A stretch of DNA of 64,000 nucleotides, taken from Allonocardiopsis opalescens (lineage in GTDB: Bacteria > Actinomycetota > Actinomycetes > Streptosporangiales > Streptosporangiaceae). The notes below the pieces were generated by a model. It was given only the letters and a program-made list of their open reading frames with translations, searched no databases and was not told the DNA's origin. Every line of letters starts with the position of its first letter. Positions within the stretch are counted from its first letter, which is position 1. Where the stretch lies: the NCBI RefSeq assembly GCF_003002095.1, contig NZ_PVZC01000001.1, positions 124,001 through 188,000 of the forward strand. The letters run 5' to 3'. Of this stretch, positions 11,414 to 20,642 are shown one piece after another. Made by a program: the position numbers and the translations under genes.

Positions 11414-13094
11414 GCCGGCCGCGGCGGTGCGCGGCGTCGGAGTCAGCGCCGGGCTGGGCGTCGGACCGGTGCTGCTGCTGGCCGGAGCCGTACCCGAGCC
11501 GTCCGGCACCGAGCGCTTCAACGGCGACGCCGAGACCGCCGTTCGGCTGGCATCCGAAGCGCTGGAGGCCACCGCCGCCGACCTGGAGGCCCGCGGCGCC
11601 GCCGCCGGAGGTGAGGCCCAGGAGGTGCTCGGCGCCCAGGCACTGATGGCGCGCGACCCCGGACTGGCCGACGCGATCAAGGAACGGGCCGTCCAAGGGG
11701 CGACCCCGGCCCGGGCCGTCTTCGACGCCTTCGCCCGGTTCCGCAAGCTGCTGGAGTCGGCGGGCGGGTACCTCGGCGCGCGGGTGGCCGACCTCGACGA
11801 CATCCGCGACCGCACGGTGGCCCGGCTCCTGGGCGTCCCGGTACCCGGCGTGCCCGAGGTCGACCACCCCTTCGTGCTGGTCGCCCGCGACCTCGCCCCC
11901 GCCGACACGGCAGTGCTCGACCCGGCGCGCGTCCTGGCCTTCGTCACCGAGGAGGGCGGACCCACCAGCCACACCGCGATCCTCGCCCGCGCGATGGGCG
12001 TCCCCGCCGTCGTCGCGGCGGCCGGCGCCACCTCGATCCCGGCCGAGACCCGCGTCATGGTCGACGGCAGCACCGGCGAGGTGCACGTCGACCCCGAGGA
12101 GGGCGCCGTCGAAGCGGCCCGCGCACTGATCGCGGCGCGCGCCGCCGCGGCCGAGCAGGCCAGCGGCCCCGGCCGCACTCGCGACGGCCACCCCGTCGCA
12201 CTGCTGGCCAACATCGGCGGCCCCAAGGACATCGCGGCCGCACTCGAACACGGCGCCGAGGGCGTGGGCCTGTACCGTACCGAGTTCCTCTTCCTCGACC
12301 GGGCCGCCCCGCCGAGCCTGGACGAGCAGCGCGACGCCTACCGTGCGGCCCTCGACGCCTTCCCCGGCGGCAAGGTCGTGGTCCGAGTGCTCGACGCTGG
12401 TGCCGACAAGCCGCTCGCCTTCCTGAGCGCCACCGACGAGCCGAACCCCGCCCTGGGCGTTCGGGGCCTGCGCATCCTGCGCCGCCACCCCGACGTGCTC
12501 GCCACCCAGCTGGCCGCACTGGTGGCGGCCGCCGAGGGCACGCGCGCCGAACTCCAGGTCATGGCACCGATGGTCGCCGACGCCGAGGAGGCGGCGTGGT
12601 TCGCCGCGACGGCCGGACAAGCGGGCGTCGCCAGCGCCGGTGTGATGGTCGAGGTCCCAATCGCCGCACTGCGCGCCCGCGACCTGGCCGGCGAGGTCGA
12701 CTTCTTCAGTATCGGCACCAATGACCTCGCCCAGTACGCAGCTGCCGCCGACCGCCAGGTCGGAAGCCTCAGCGCCCACCAGGACCCCTGGCAGCCCGGT
12801 CTGCTCGACCTGGTCGCGGCCACCGCCGAGGCGGCCGGCGCAGTCGGCAAGCCCTGCGGGGTGTGCGGTGAGGCCGCCGCCGATCCGGCGCTGGCGTGCG
12901 TGCTGGCCGGGCTGGGAGTCACGAGCCTGTCCATGGGCGCCTCGGCGCTGCCGCTGGTGCGGGTGGCGCTGGCGTCGAACACGCATGAGCAGTGCCGGAA
13001 CGCCGCCGCGGCGGCCCGGGCGGCGCGCAGCGCCGATCAGGCCCGGGCGGCGGCCCGTGCCGAGTTGCCTGGATTGGCTGAGCTCGGGTTGTAG
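11406..13094 (+). CDS. ptsI: PTS enzyme I (phosphoenolpyruvate-protein phosphotransferase)
   Basis: 562 residues from GTG 11406. The phospho-histidine is H189 in EEGGPTSHTAILARAMG. The C-terminal PEP-binding barrel shows EGVGLYRTEFLF, VVRVLDAGADKP, FFSIGTNDLAQY and the active-site cysteine region KPCGVCGEAA. It takes phosphate from PEP and starts the relay to HPr. As the last gene of the DasR-facing operon, the general PTS energy-coupling proteins appear to be co-expressed with the GlcNAc-specific ones. Length is normal for the family. Confidence 0.96.
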   Translation: MPEPAAAVRGVGVSAGLGVGPVLLLAGAVPEPSGTERFNGDAETAVRLASEALEATAADLEARGAAAGGEAQEVLGAQALMARDPGLADAIKERAVQGATPARAVFDAFARFRKLLESAGGYLGARVADLDDIRDRTVARLLGVPVPGVPEVDHPFVLVARDLAPADTAVLDPARVLAFVTEEGGPTSHTAILARAMGVPAVVAAAGATSIPAETRVMVDGSTGEVHVDPEEGAVEAARALIAARAAAAEQASGPGRTRDGHPVALLANIGGPKDIAAALEHGAEGVGLYRTEFLFLDRAAPPSLDEQRDAYRAALDAFPGGKVVVRVLDAGADKPLAFLSATDEPNPALGVRGLRILRRHPDVLATQLAALVAAAEGTRAELQVMAPMVADAEEAAWFAATAGQAGVASAGVMVEVPIAALRARDLAGEVDFFSIGTNDLAQYAAAADRQVGSLSAHQDPWQPGLLDLVAATAEAAGAVGKPCGVCGEAAADPALACVLAGLGVTSLSMGASALPLVRVALASNTHEQCRNAAAAARAARSADQARAAARAELPGLAELGL

Positions 13095-13702
13095 GAGCCA
13101 GGGCTGGGAGGCGTCGGCAACCCATCGGTGGACACTGTCGTGTCGGTGGGGTGTCGGCGTCTTCCGCCCTGTGCTTCGGTCCCGGCCCTGCCCTTGGTGG
13201 GGGGTGCTGGGGTTCGGCGGCTCCTTTCCTGGGTGGTCGGGGTGACGGTCACGTTGCCGCGAGTACGCCCGGCGGCCATCGTTTTTCGTCGTCGGACCGG
13301 GGCGCGGCATTGGCCGCGTCCCGGGCTTCCCGTGAAGCACCGCCGACACGCGTCGACGGCCTATGGCGTCCCAGGCCCGAGGTGTTGGCGGGATGGATTG
13401 CGCGCATCCACCATCCCTCCCTCGCGACCTGAGAAGAGGCGGCAACGTGACCGCCACACGTGAAGAATGCCGGTCGGGGCGGTGGTCGGCCAGGCGGCCG
13501 TGGCGGGCTGTGGATGAACCGGGGGCCGGGGTGGGGCTTATCCACAGATCTGGGCGGGAGCCTGGTGGGGGCTTGCGGGAGTGGCTAAGGTGCGTCGTTC
13601 GGCGGGGTCGGCGCTGTTAAGGTCGGTCGGTCCGGGTGTCGGCCCGGTCGCGCTCCGTCGCGGGCCGGCCCGGTGCCCCGAGTGTCGAACCGGAGGAGTC
13701 CC
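13095..13702. other. Intergenic region, no gene seen
   Basis: About 600 bases between ptsI and nagZ. No frame looks like a gene and there is no clear long hairpin. Two short TAAGGT blocks near 13585 and 13615 could be -10 elements for nagZ, without convincing -35 partners. The nagZ Shine-Dalgarno (GGAGGAG) sits at its right end. Confidence 0.5.
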
Positions 13703-15403
13703 ATGTCACGCCGTCGCCAGACGGGCCTGATCGCGATCGCCGCCGCTCTGGTGCTCGGCGCGTGCTCGACCGGAGGCGAGGGCGTCCCCGGCGCGTCGGC
13801 GGATGCCACCGGCGGCGGGGCCGAGCAGGAGGCGCACCAGGTGGACATCGAGGCCGTGCTGGACGGCATGAGCACCGAGCAGCGGGTCGGCCAGCTGCTG
13901 ATGCCGACCGTGCCGGGCACCACGGCGGAGGAGGCGGCGCCGCTGGTGGAGCAGTACCACCTGGGCGGCGTGATCTACTTTCCGGAGAACCTGGCCGACG
14001 CCGAGCAGATCGCCGAGATGTCCAGCGGCCTGCAGGAGGCCGGGCGCGCCGCGAGCGCCGGGGCGCCGCTGCTGCTGGGCGTGGACCAGGAGCAGGGCCT
14101 GGTGGCCAGGCTCGGCTCCATCGTCACCGAGTTCCCCGACGCAATGGCGATCGGCGCCACCGGCAGCACCGACGACGCCGCCACACTCGGCCGCATCACC
14201 GGCACCGAGTTGCGCGCGCTCGGCATCAACACCGACTTCGTGCCGGTCGGCGATGTGAACGTGAATCCCGACAATCCCGTGATCGGCATCAGGTCCTTCG
14301 GCGCCGATCCCGAGGCGGTCTCCGCGATGGTCGCGGCCGAGGTCGGCGCCTTCCGGCAGGCCGGGGTCGCCACGTCCGTCAAGCACTTCCCGGGGCACGG
14401 CGACACCGCGACCGACAGCCACACCGGCCTGCCGGTGATCGAGACCGGGCGGGCCGACTGGGAGGCGACGGACCTGCCGCCGTTCCGGGCCGCCATCGAG
14501 GCCGGCACCGACATGGTCATGGTCGGCCACCTGTCCATGCCGGCCCTGGACGACTCCGGCGACCCGGCGACGCTCTCGGAGCCGATCGTCACCGGTGTGC
14601 TGCGCGAGGAGTTGGGCTTCGAGGGTGTGGTGGTCACCGACGCGCTCAACATGGAGGCGGTCAGGGAGAGCCACGGCGACGGGGAGGTCGCGGTGCGGGC
14701 CCTGGAGGCGGGTGTCGACCTGCTGCTGATGCCGCCCGATCTCGATCTCGCCTACAACGCGCTGCTGACCGCCGTCGAGGAGGAGCGGATCAGCTCCGAG
14801 CGGCTGGAGGAGTCGGTTCGGCGCGTGCTGGAACTCAAGGCGCGGCTCGGCCTCTTCCCGGAGCAGGCGGCCGAGTCCGGCGCGGACGCGCCGGCCGAGA
14901 TCCGCAGCCAGGAGAGCCTGGCGGCCGCGCAGGGGGTCGCCGACCGGTCGGTCACGCTGCTGCGCAATGACGAGGTCGACGGCGCGCCGGTGCTTCCCGC
15001 CGCCGAGGGGGCGACGGTGCACGTCAGCGGCTCCGGGGCCGAGACGCTCGCCGCCGCGCTCGGCGAGTCGGGCGTGGAGGTGGTGACCGAGGGGCCGGCG
15101 GGCGCCGATCTGGCCGTGGTCGGCACCAATGGCGCGCGCGGCGACGCCGAGCAGCGGGCGGCGGTGGCCGCGCTGGTCGACACGGGCACACCTGTGGTGG
15201 CGGTAGCCGTCGGCACGCCCTATGACGTCGCCGCCCTGCCGGGCATCGCGGGTTACCTGGCCACCTATTCGGGCCAGGAGGTCTCGCTGCGCGCCGCCGC
15301 CCGGGTGATCACGGGTGAGGTCGCGCCCAGCGGGCGGCTGCCGGTCGCCGTGCCGGCCGGCGACGGGCCCGAGTTCGCGATCGGCGACGGCCTGGGCTAC
15401 TGA
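13703..15403 (+). CDS. nagZ: Glycoside hydrolase family 3 lipoprotein (NagZ-like beta-N-acetylhexosaminidase)
   Basis: 566 residues from ATG 13703 behind GGAGGAG. A lipoprotein signal ends with the lipobox LGAC (C21). The GH3 barrel carries the NagZ loop KHFPGHGDT (K227 onward), whose His/Asp act as general acid-base, and the nucleophile D313 in VVVTDALNM. A C-terminal GH3 domain of about 170 residues follows. NagZ cleaves GlcNAc from muropeptides or chito-fragments; anchored outside the membrane it would feed GlcNAc to the PTS encoded just upstream. No dre-like site was found in its leader. Confidence 0.88.
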   Translation: MSRRRQTGLIAIAAALVLGACSTGGEGVPGASADATGGGAEQEAHQVDIEAVLDGMSTEQRVGQLLMPTVPGTTAEEAAPLVEQYHLGGVIYFPENLADAEQIAEMSSGLQEAGRAASAGAPLLLGVDQEQGLVARLGSIVTEFPDAMAIGATGSTDDAATLGRITGTELRALGINTDFVPVGDVNVNPDNPVIGIRSFGADPEAVSAMVAAEVGAFRQAGVATSVKHFPGHGDTATDSHTGLPVIETGRADWEATDLPPFRAAIEAGTDMVMVGHLSMPALDDSGDPATLSEPIVTGVLREELGFEGVVVTDALNMEAVRESHGDGEVAVRALEAGVDLLLMPPDLDLAYNALLTAVEEERISSERLEESVRRVLELKARLGLFPEQAAESGADAPAEIRSQESLAAAQGVADRSVTLLRNDEVDGAPVLPAAEGATVHVSGSGAETLAAALGESGVEVVTEGPAGADLAVVGTNGARGDAEQRAAVAALVDTGTPVVAVAVGTPYDVAALPGIAGYLATYSGQEVSLRAAARVITGEVAPSGRLPVAVPAGDGPEFAIGDGLGY

Positions 15404-15447
15404 CCGGGGGCGGGGACGGCGCCGGAACGGATTACACTCCGGTGGCG

Positions 15448-15927
15448 ATGCGTATCTACCTGCCGGGCAGCCTGTCCACGCTGGCCCGGGTGCTGGAGAG
15501 CAAGGCCGTCGAGGCGGCCGGCGGCGGACCCCTGACGGCCTACGCCCCCACCGGGGCGCTGGCCGCCGAACTGGGGACGGACGACCCGGAGGAACTGGAG
15601 TACCAGGCGATGCGCGCCGCGGCGCGTGCGTCGCTGCGGCTGCTCGCCGCCGAAGGCGGTGATCGGCGCCTGGTGCTGGCCGCCGAGGTGCCCGATGAGG
15701 CTGTCAGCCCCGAACGGGAGGCCAGGGTCCGTGTCGACGGGCCTGTCGGCCTTGAGCTTGTGGTCTCCGGCCACGTCGACGAGGACGCGGCCCGCCCGGA
15801 CATCGCCGCGGCCGCCGCGGCGCTGGCGGCCGCCGACGGCGACGCCGAGGCCGTGGAGCGCGCGGAGAGCGACGCCGAGCGGCACGAGCTGCTGTGGTAC
15901 GCGACGCAGGAGCTGCGCTACCTGTGA
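15448..15927 (+). CDS. DUF6912-like protein of unknown function
   Basis: 159 residues beginning MRIYLPGSLSTLARVLESKA. It has alternating beta strands and Ala/Glu helices and ends in YATQELRYL. The opening RIYLP and the terminal WYATQEL pattern are typical of a small conserved actinobacterial family (DUF6912). No catalytic motif is evident and it is probably cytosolic. GTG 15442 could add two residues. It lies 44 bases after nagZ on the same strand and might be co-transcribed. Confidence 0.65.
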   Translation: MRIYLPGSLSTLARVLESKAVEAAGGGPLTAYAPTGALAAELGTDDPEELEYQAMRAAARASLRLLAAEGGDRRLVLAAEVPDEAVSPEREARVRVDGPVGLELVVSGHVDEDAARPDIAAAAAALAAADGDAEAVERAESDAERHELLWYATQELRYL

Positions 15928-16262
15928 GGTGGCGCGTCGCCGATGCCGCCCTGCGGCCTTGTTCGGCCGGATCCCGCGTGTGTCGACACGGCGACGTCGG
16001 CGTCTTGACGGCCGCCCCGGACGCCGGAGTGGCGAGGGTTGTTCGTCGCGCAGCGCGATCAGAGTGAGCGCTGCGGGCGGCCGTGGCTCGGTTCCGGGAG
16101 GCGAGCGGCCCACCTCGGCTTGTGGTTCTGGTGGCGTTACGAGGGAACGCCGCCGGTCGGGCGAGCAGTGGTGCCCTGCTTCAGACCACGGTGTCGGCCG
16201 GGTCGCGCGGCGCCCCGTCATCGGTCCGCTCGGCTGTCGGGGCGGGTCGGTACGGTCGGAGT
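15928..16262. other. Intergenic region, no gene seen
   Basis: About 335 bases without a convincing frame. A weak dre-like block (CCTGCTTCAGACCACG, about 16185) matches the DasR consensus at only 10 of 16 positions and is not called. Confidence 0.45.
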
Positions 16263-16670
16263 ATGAGAGCTGCGGGGACCTTCGCTGTCACGTCGTTCGT
16301 TCCGGCCGAGTTGGCGGTGGAGCCGGGCGTGTCCACTGGCCTGCCGGTGGGGGTGGCGACGATGGAGAAGCGCTTCGAGGGGGAGGTGGCCGGGCGGTCG
16401 GCGACCGTGTTCACTTCGGCCTTCGACCAGGCGAGCGGTGTCGGCACCTATGTGGCCATGGAGTCCTTCGAAGGGACCTTGGGCGGACGGGAGGGCTCGT
16501 TCAACTTCGTGCACTCCGCGTCGACGTCCGGGAGTGACCGCGCGGACGAGTTCTTCGCCGTCGTGCCCGGCAGCGGCACCGGGGGGCTGGCCGGAATCTC
16601 GGGTGGCGGCGGGATCTCGGTCGACGCCGACGGCACGCACCGGATCTGGTTCGAATACCGCCTGGGCTGA
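16263..16670 (+). CDS. DUF3224 domain protein
   Basis: 135 residues from ATG 16263 (MRAAGTFAVTSFVPAELAVE). The pattern GTFxVTSF, then MEKRFEGEVAGRS and FVAMESFEGTLGGREGSFNF-like strands (here YVAMESFEGTLGGREGSF), is the DUF3224 beta-barrel related to allene oxide cyclase-like folds. No enzymatic function is established. The closing ISVDADGTHRIWFEYRL strand is family-typical. It is immediately followed by the 65-bp repeat array. Confidence 0.8.
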   Translation: MRAAGTFAVTSFVPAELAVEPGVSTGLPVGVATMEKRFEGEVAGRSATVFTSAFDQASGVGTYVAMESFEGTLGGREGSFNFVHSASTSGSDRADEFFAVVPGSGTGGLAGISGGGGISVDADGTHRIWFEYRLG

Positions 16671-16697
16671 ACAGCGGCGCTTCGGTCCGGGCGGTGC

Positions 16698-17330
16698 GGC
16701 CGGGTGACTGACGGGCGCCGCTGCCGGTGTGACGCGCCGGGTACTCGATGCATGCGTCGCCGGCTCGGCTGAGCGGTGGAGTTCTGATCTGCGGCGGTAT
16801 GGCCGGGTGCTTGGTGGGCGCCGTTGCCGGTTCGGTTGGCAGGAGGCTTCCGCACCGGACGGTGCGGCCGTGTGCTGGGCGCGTGCCCTTGCGGGGGGTG
16901 GCCGACCCCTGGCTCTCCGCACCGGCTGCATGGCCGGGTGCTTGGCGTGTGTTGTTGCGCGTTGATTGACCAGCGGCTTTCTGACCGGAGTGGCGTGGCC
17001 GGGTGTCTGGCGATCGCTGTTGTCGGGTCGGCTGACCGGTTGTTCTACGGACGGGCCGCATGGCCGGATGTTCGATGGATGCCGTCGCCGGCTCGGCTGA
17101 GCGGTGGAGTTCTGATCTGCGGCGGTGCGGACGGGTGTTTGGTGTGTGCAATAGCCGGGTTGGCTGATCAGCGGTTTTCTGACCGGAGTGGTGTGGTCGG
17201 CCGGCCGGGGTGGCGTGGCCTGATCGGCTGACCGAGGTTCTCCGGACCGGTGGCGGTATGGCCTGGTGCTCGGTGGACACCGTCGCCGGCTCGGCCGGCC
17301 GGTGGCGCTCCGTCCGGGCGACGGGTTCGG
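16698..17330. repeat. Degenerate tandem repeat, unit about 65 bp, roughly ten copies
   Basis: Units open with variants of GGCCGGGTG and recur at 16736, 16801, 16866, 16932, 16997, 17062, 17129, 17195 and 17260. Spacing is 65, 65, 66, 65, 65, 67, 66 and 65 bases, and a partial unit begins at 16698. Each unit has GCCGTTGCCGG-like, TCGGCTGACC-like and TCTGACCGGAGTGG-like blocks. The copies starting at 16736 and 17062 share an identical 43-base stretch (gtcgccggctcggctgagcg... through ...ctgatctgcggcggt), implying recent copying. Because 65 is not a multiple of three, the array cannot encode a regular peptide repeat. No gene is seen in 16671-17515. Confidence 0.8.
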
Positions 17331-17515
17331 GGGCGACTCGGCCGGGTGTCCGTTGGCCGCCATCCACCGCCAAGGTGCGGCCGCCGGGCCCCGCGACGGC
17401 GATGACCGCCGCCAGGATGCGTCCGCCGCTCCCCGCGCCGGCCCGGCCCGTGGGCCGGTCGCCGTGTGTCCCCGCCGGTGGGGGTGTCGGGGGGCCGCCG
17501 TAGGATGGCGCGGCT

Positions 17516-18166
17516 ATGGGGCATATCGTCTGGGATTTCAACGGGACGCTCTTCGACGATCTGGATGCGGTGGTCTGCGCCACCAATGATTCGATCCTCC
17601 GTTACGGGCTGGGGCCGTTCACGGCTGAGGACTTCCGGTCGCGGTATACGCGGCCGATCTGGGTGTATTACGAGCGGCTGCTCGGGCGGCCGCTGGCCGA
17701 GGGGGAGTGGGAGCGCCTGGACGAGGCGTTCCACTCCGCGTACCGGCGCTATCTGCCGACGTGTGCGCTGACGGCGGGGGCGCGGGAGCTGATCGACGCC
17801 TGGAGTTCGGCGGGGCACACGCAGTCGCTGCTGTCGATGTGGCGGCATGCCGAGCTGGTGCCGAAGGTGATGGAGCTGGGGGTGGCCGGGTCCTTTGTGC
17901 GGATCGACGGGGTGCGTGCCCAGGGCGGCGGTTTGAAGGCCGAGCACCTGGTGAGGCACCTGGCCGAGCTGCGGGTGGATCCGGCGACGGTGCTGGTGGT
18001 GGGTGACAGCGTCGACGACGCGCATGCCGCGCGGGCGGCCGGTGCGCGGGCGGTGCTGTACAGCGGCGGGATGCACTCGCGGGCGTCGCTGGAGGAGGTG
18101 GGGGTGCCGGTGGTGGACTCGCTGGCCGACGTGGCGGGGTATGTCGGGGAAGGGACGTCCGGGTAG
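17516..18166 (+). CDS. HAD-superfamily hydrolase (phosphoglycolate phosphatase-like)
   Basis: 216 residues from ATG 17516. Motif I reads WDFNGTLFDD: the nucleophile D7 is present but the acid-base position is Asn9 rather than Asp, a variant seen in some HAD phosphatases. The last motif is VLVVGDSVDDAHAARAAGA. The middle forms a small helical cap (AEDFRSRYTRPIWVYYERLL). Substrate unknown. It follows the repeat array and stands 43 bases before pruA. Confidence 0.75.
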   Translation: MGHIVWDFNGTLFDDLDAVVCATNDSILRYGLGPFTAEDFRSRYTRPIWVYYERLLGRPLAEGEWERLDEAFHSAYRRYLPTCALTAGARELIDAWSSAGHTQSLLSMWRHAELVPKVMELGVAGSFVRIDGVRAQGGGLKAEHLVRHLAELRVDPATVLVVGDSVDDAHAARAAGARAVLYSGGMHSRASLEEVGVPVVDSLADVAGYVGEGTSG

Positions 18167-18171
18167 ATTCC

Positions 18172-18195
18172 GGAAGTGACAGTGTCGTCGCTTCC
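18172..18195. promoter_or_regulatory. Inverted repeat upstream of pruA
   Basis: GGAAGTGAC-AGTGTC-GTCGCTTCC, 8 of 9 arm positions paired, 15 bases before the pruA GTG. Possible operator; no regulator is assigned. Confidence 0.35.
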
Positions 18196-18209
18196 AGGGG
18201 GTTGTCAGA

Positions 18210-19838
18210 GTGGACGCCGTAACCCAGGTGCCGGCTCCGGTGAACGAGCCCGTGCGCGGCTACGCGCCGGGCAGCCCGGAGCGGGCCGAACTCGCCGCCA
18301 AGATCGCCGAGCTGGCCGACGGCCCCCTCGATCTGCCGATGTCGATCGGCGGTGTGGACCGGCTCGGCTCGGGTGAGCCGATCGACGTGGTGCAGCCGCA
18401 CCGCCGCGCCGCGGTGCTGGGGCGGATGCGCAATGCCACCAAGGCCGACGCGCTCGCCGCGGTGGAGGCGGCCCGGGCGGCGGCGCCCGCCTGGCGGGAC
18501 ATGCCCTTCGACGAGCGGGCCGCGGTGTTCCTGCGCGCCGCGGAGCTGCTGTCGGGGCCGTGGCGGGCGGTGCTGAACGCGGCCACGGTGCTGGGCCAGT
18601 CGAAGTCGGTGCAGCAGGCGGAGATCGACGCGGCCTGCGAGCTGATCGACTTCTGGCGGTTCAACGTGTCCTACGCGCGCCGGCTCTACGCCGAGCAGCC
18701 GCAGAGCCCGCCCGGGGTGTGGAACCGGATGGAGTACCGCCCGCTGGAGGGTTTCGTGCTGGCGGTCACCCCGTTCAACTTCACCGCGATCGCGGGGAAC
18801 CTGCCGACGGCGCCGGCCCTGATGGGCAATGTGGTGGTGTGGAAGCCCTCGCCCACTCAGCAGCTGTCGGCGCACTTCATCATGCGGCTGCTGGAGGCGG
18901 CGGGGCTGCCGCCCGGGGTGATCAACATGGTCACGGGCGACGGGGCGGCCGTGTCGAAGGTGGCGCTGGACCAGCCCGACCTGGCCGGTATCCACTTCAC
19001 CGGTTCGACCCGCACCTTCCAGTACCTGTGGCGGACGGCGGGGGAGAACATCTCCCGCTACCGGGGCTATCCGAGGATCGTGGGTGAGACGGGCGGCAAG
19101 GACTTCGTGATCGCGCACCCGTCGGCCGATCCGGCGGTGCTGGCGACGGCGCTGGTGCGCGGCGCGTACGAGTACCAGGGCCAGAAGTGCTCGGCCGCCT
19201 CGCGCGCCTATGTGGCGCGTTCGGTGTGGAAGCAGGCGCGTGACGGCTTCCTGGACACGGTCGCCTCGCTGACCATGGGTGATGTGGCCGCGGACCTGTC
19301 CACGTTCATGGGGGCGGTCATCGACGACCGGGCCTTCGCGAAGAACAGCGCGGCACTGGAGCGGGCCGCGGCGAGCCCGTCGATCCGGGTGGTGGCGGGC
19401 GGCGGCGCCGACGACTCCGAGGGCTACTTCGTGCAGCCCACGGTGCTGGAGTGCGACGATCCGACCGACGAGGTGTTCACCACCGAGTACTTCGGCCCGA
19501 TCCTGGCGGTGCACGTCTTCGAGGACGGCGACTACGACGCGGTGGTGGCGCAGGCGGCCGACGCGGCGCCGTACGCGCTGACGGGCGCGGTGATCGCCGA
19601 CGACCGCGAGGCGGTGGTGCGGGCGCACGCGGCGCTGCGCTTCTCGGCGGGCAACTTCTACGTCAACGACAAGCCGACGGGTTCGATCGTCGGCCAGCAG
19701 CCCTTCGGCGGCGCCCGGGCCAGCGGCACCAACGACAAGGCGGGGTCGCTGTTCAATCTGCAGCGGTGGGTGAGCCCGCGGTCCATCAAGGAGACCTTCG
19801 TGCCGCCCACCGACCACCGCTATCCGCACATGGGCTGA
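18210..19838 (+). CDS. pruA: L-glutamate gamma-semialdehyde dehydrogenase (1-pyrroline-5-carboxylate dehydrogenase)
   Basis: 542 residues from GTG 18210. ALDH superfamily of the P5CDH type: LAVTPFNFTAIAGNLPTAPA, the NAD-binding FTGSTRTFQYLW, the glutamate loop VGETGGKDFV and catalytic C327 in YQGQKCSAASRAYV. The C-terminus NFYVNDKPTGSIVGQQPFGG is diagnostic. It oxidises glutamate semialdehyde to glutamate in proline and ornithine catabolism. No proline dehydrogenase gene is adjacent. The NAD-glutamate dehydrogenase about 4 kb downstream would take the glutamate further. Confidence 0.95.
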   Translation: MDAVTQVPAPVNEPVRGYAPGSPERAELAAKIAELADGPLDLPMSIGGVDRLGSGEPIDVVQPHRRAAVLGRMRNATKADALAAVEAARAAAPAWRDMPFDERAAVFLRAAELLSGPWRAVLNAATVLGQSKSVQQAEIDAACELIDFWRFNVSYARRLYAEQPQSPPGVWNRMEYRPLEGFVLAVTPFNFTAIAGNLPTAPALMGNVVVWKPSPTQQLSAHFIMRLLEAAGLPPGVINMVTGDGAAVSKVALDQPDLAGIHFTGSTRTFQYLWRTAGENISRYRGYPRIVGETGGKDFVIAHPSADPAVLATALVRGAYEYQGQKCSAASRAYVARSVWKQARDGFLDTVASLTMGDVAADLSTFMGAVIDDRAFAKNSAALERAAASPSIRVVAGGGADDSEGYFVQPTVLECDDPTDEVFTTEYFGPILAVHVFEDGDYDAVVAQAADAAPYALTGAVIADDREAVVRAHAALRFSAGNFYVNDKPTGSIVGQQPFGGARASGTNDKAGSLFNLQRWVSPRSIKETFVPPTDHRYPHMG

Positions 19839-19947
19839 GCGTGGGCGTCCGGGGGGTGGGAGCGCAGTAACGTATCCGTCGACAATACGGACACGCCCCC
19901 CGGAGGCCCCCATCGACGGCACGCCCCCACCCAGTGCGCAGCGGCTC

Positions 19948-20637
19948 GTGCTGTGGAGCATCGACCGCACGCTGCTCGACGTCGGCAAGGTGACCCGCGA
20001 CGCGTGCGCCGAGGCGTTCGAGTGGGTCACGGGCCGGCCGCTGGTGCGGCTGGTGCCGACGGAGGGCCGCACCGATTCGGAGATCTTCTTCGAGTTCCTG
20101 GCGGTCAACCGGGTCGCCACCGACGAGAAGCTGCTGCCCGCCTACACCCAGCAGCTGGAGCGGGCCTTCGCCGAGCGGCGCCGCGAGCTGTTCGTGCGGG
20201 GCCGGCTGATGCCGGGCGCGGACGTCGCGCTGGCGGCGGTGGGCCGGCTGGACGCCACCGTGCAGACGGTGCTGACCGGTTCGATCCGGCCGAACGCGCT
20301 GGCGAAGCTGGAGGCCTTCGGCCTCACCGCGCTGCTGGACACCGAGATCGGCGGCTACGGCTCCGAGGACTTCCCCAAGGGCAGCCTGCTGCAGGTGGTG
20401 CGCTCGCGGGCGCGGGAGGCGTACACGGCGAACTTCACCGACGAGACGACCGTGTTCGTGTCCGACGCCGTCCGCGATATCGAGGCGGCGCACATCGGCG
20501 GCGCCTCGGCGCTGGCGGTGGCCAGCGGCGCGGCCACCGAGGGCGAGCTGCGGGAGGCGGGCGCGGACCTGGTGCTGCCGGATCTGACGGACGCGATCGC
20601 GGTCCGCCGGGCGATCCGGGACCTGACCGGGGGCTGA
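19948..20637 (+). CDS. HAD-family protein with altered nucleophile motif
   Basis: 229 residues if started at GTG 19948. The fold is HAD: motif II VLTGSIRPNAL, motif III PKGSLLQVV and motif IV VFVSDAVRDIEAAHIGGA are intact. Motif I, normally WDIDGTLL, is WSIDRTLLD here: the phospho-accepting Asp is Ser (AGC) and the Gly is Arg. Activity is therefore doubtful. An in-frame ATC at 19912, five bases after GGAGG, would give a better N-terminus than the GTG, which has no SD. It may be a binding or regulatory relic of the phosphatase family. Confidence 0.7.
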   Translation: MLWSIDRTLLDVGKVTRDACAEAFEWVTGRPLVRLVPTEGRTDSEIFFEFLAVNRVATDEKLLPAYTQQLERAFAERRRELFVRGRLMPGADVALAAVGRLDATVQTVLTGSIRPNALAKLEAFGLTALLDTEIGGYGSEDFPKGSLLQVVRSRAREAYTANFTDETTVFVSDAVRDIEAAHIGGASALAVASGAATEGELREAGADLVLPDLTDAIAVRRAIRDLTGG

Positions 20638-20642
20638 GCGGT

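Noticed and set aside
16180-16205. dre-like site before the DUF3224 gene
   Set aside because: Only 10 of 16 consensus matches; expected by chance in this sequence.
16218-17363. Leftward repeat-containing protein across the 65-bp array
   Set aside because: The unit is not a multiple of three, so no regular peptide repeat exists; frames are Arg/Pro/Thr-rich shadows.
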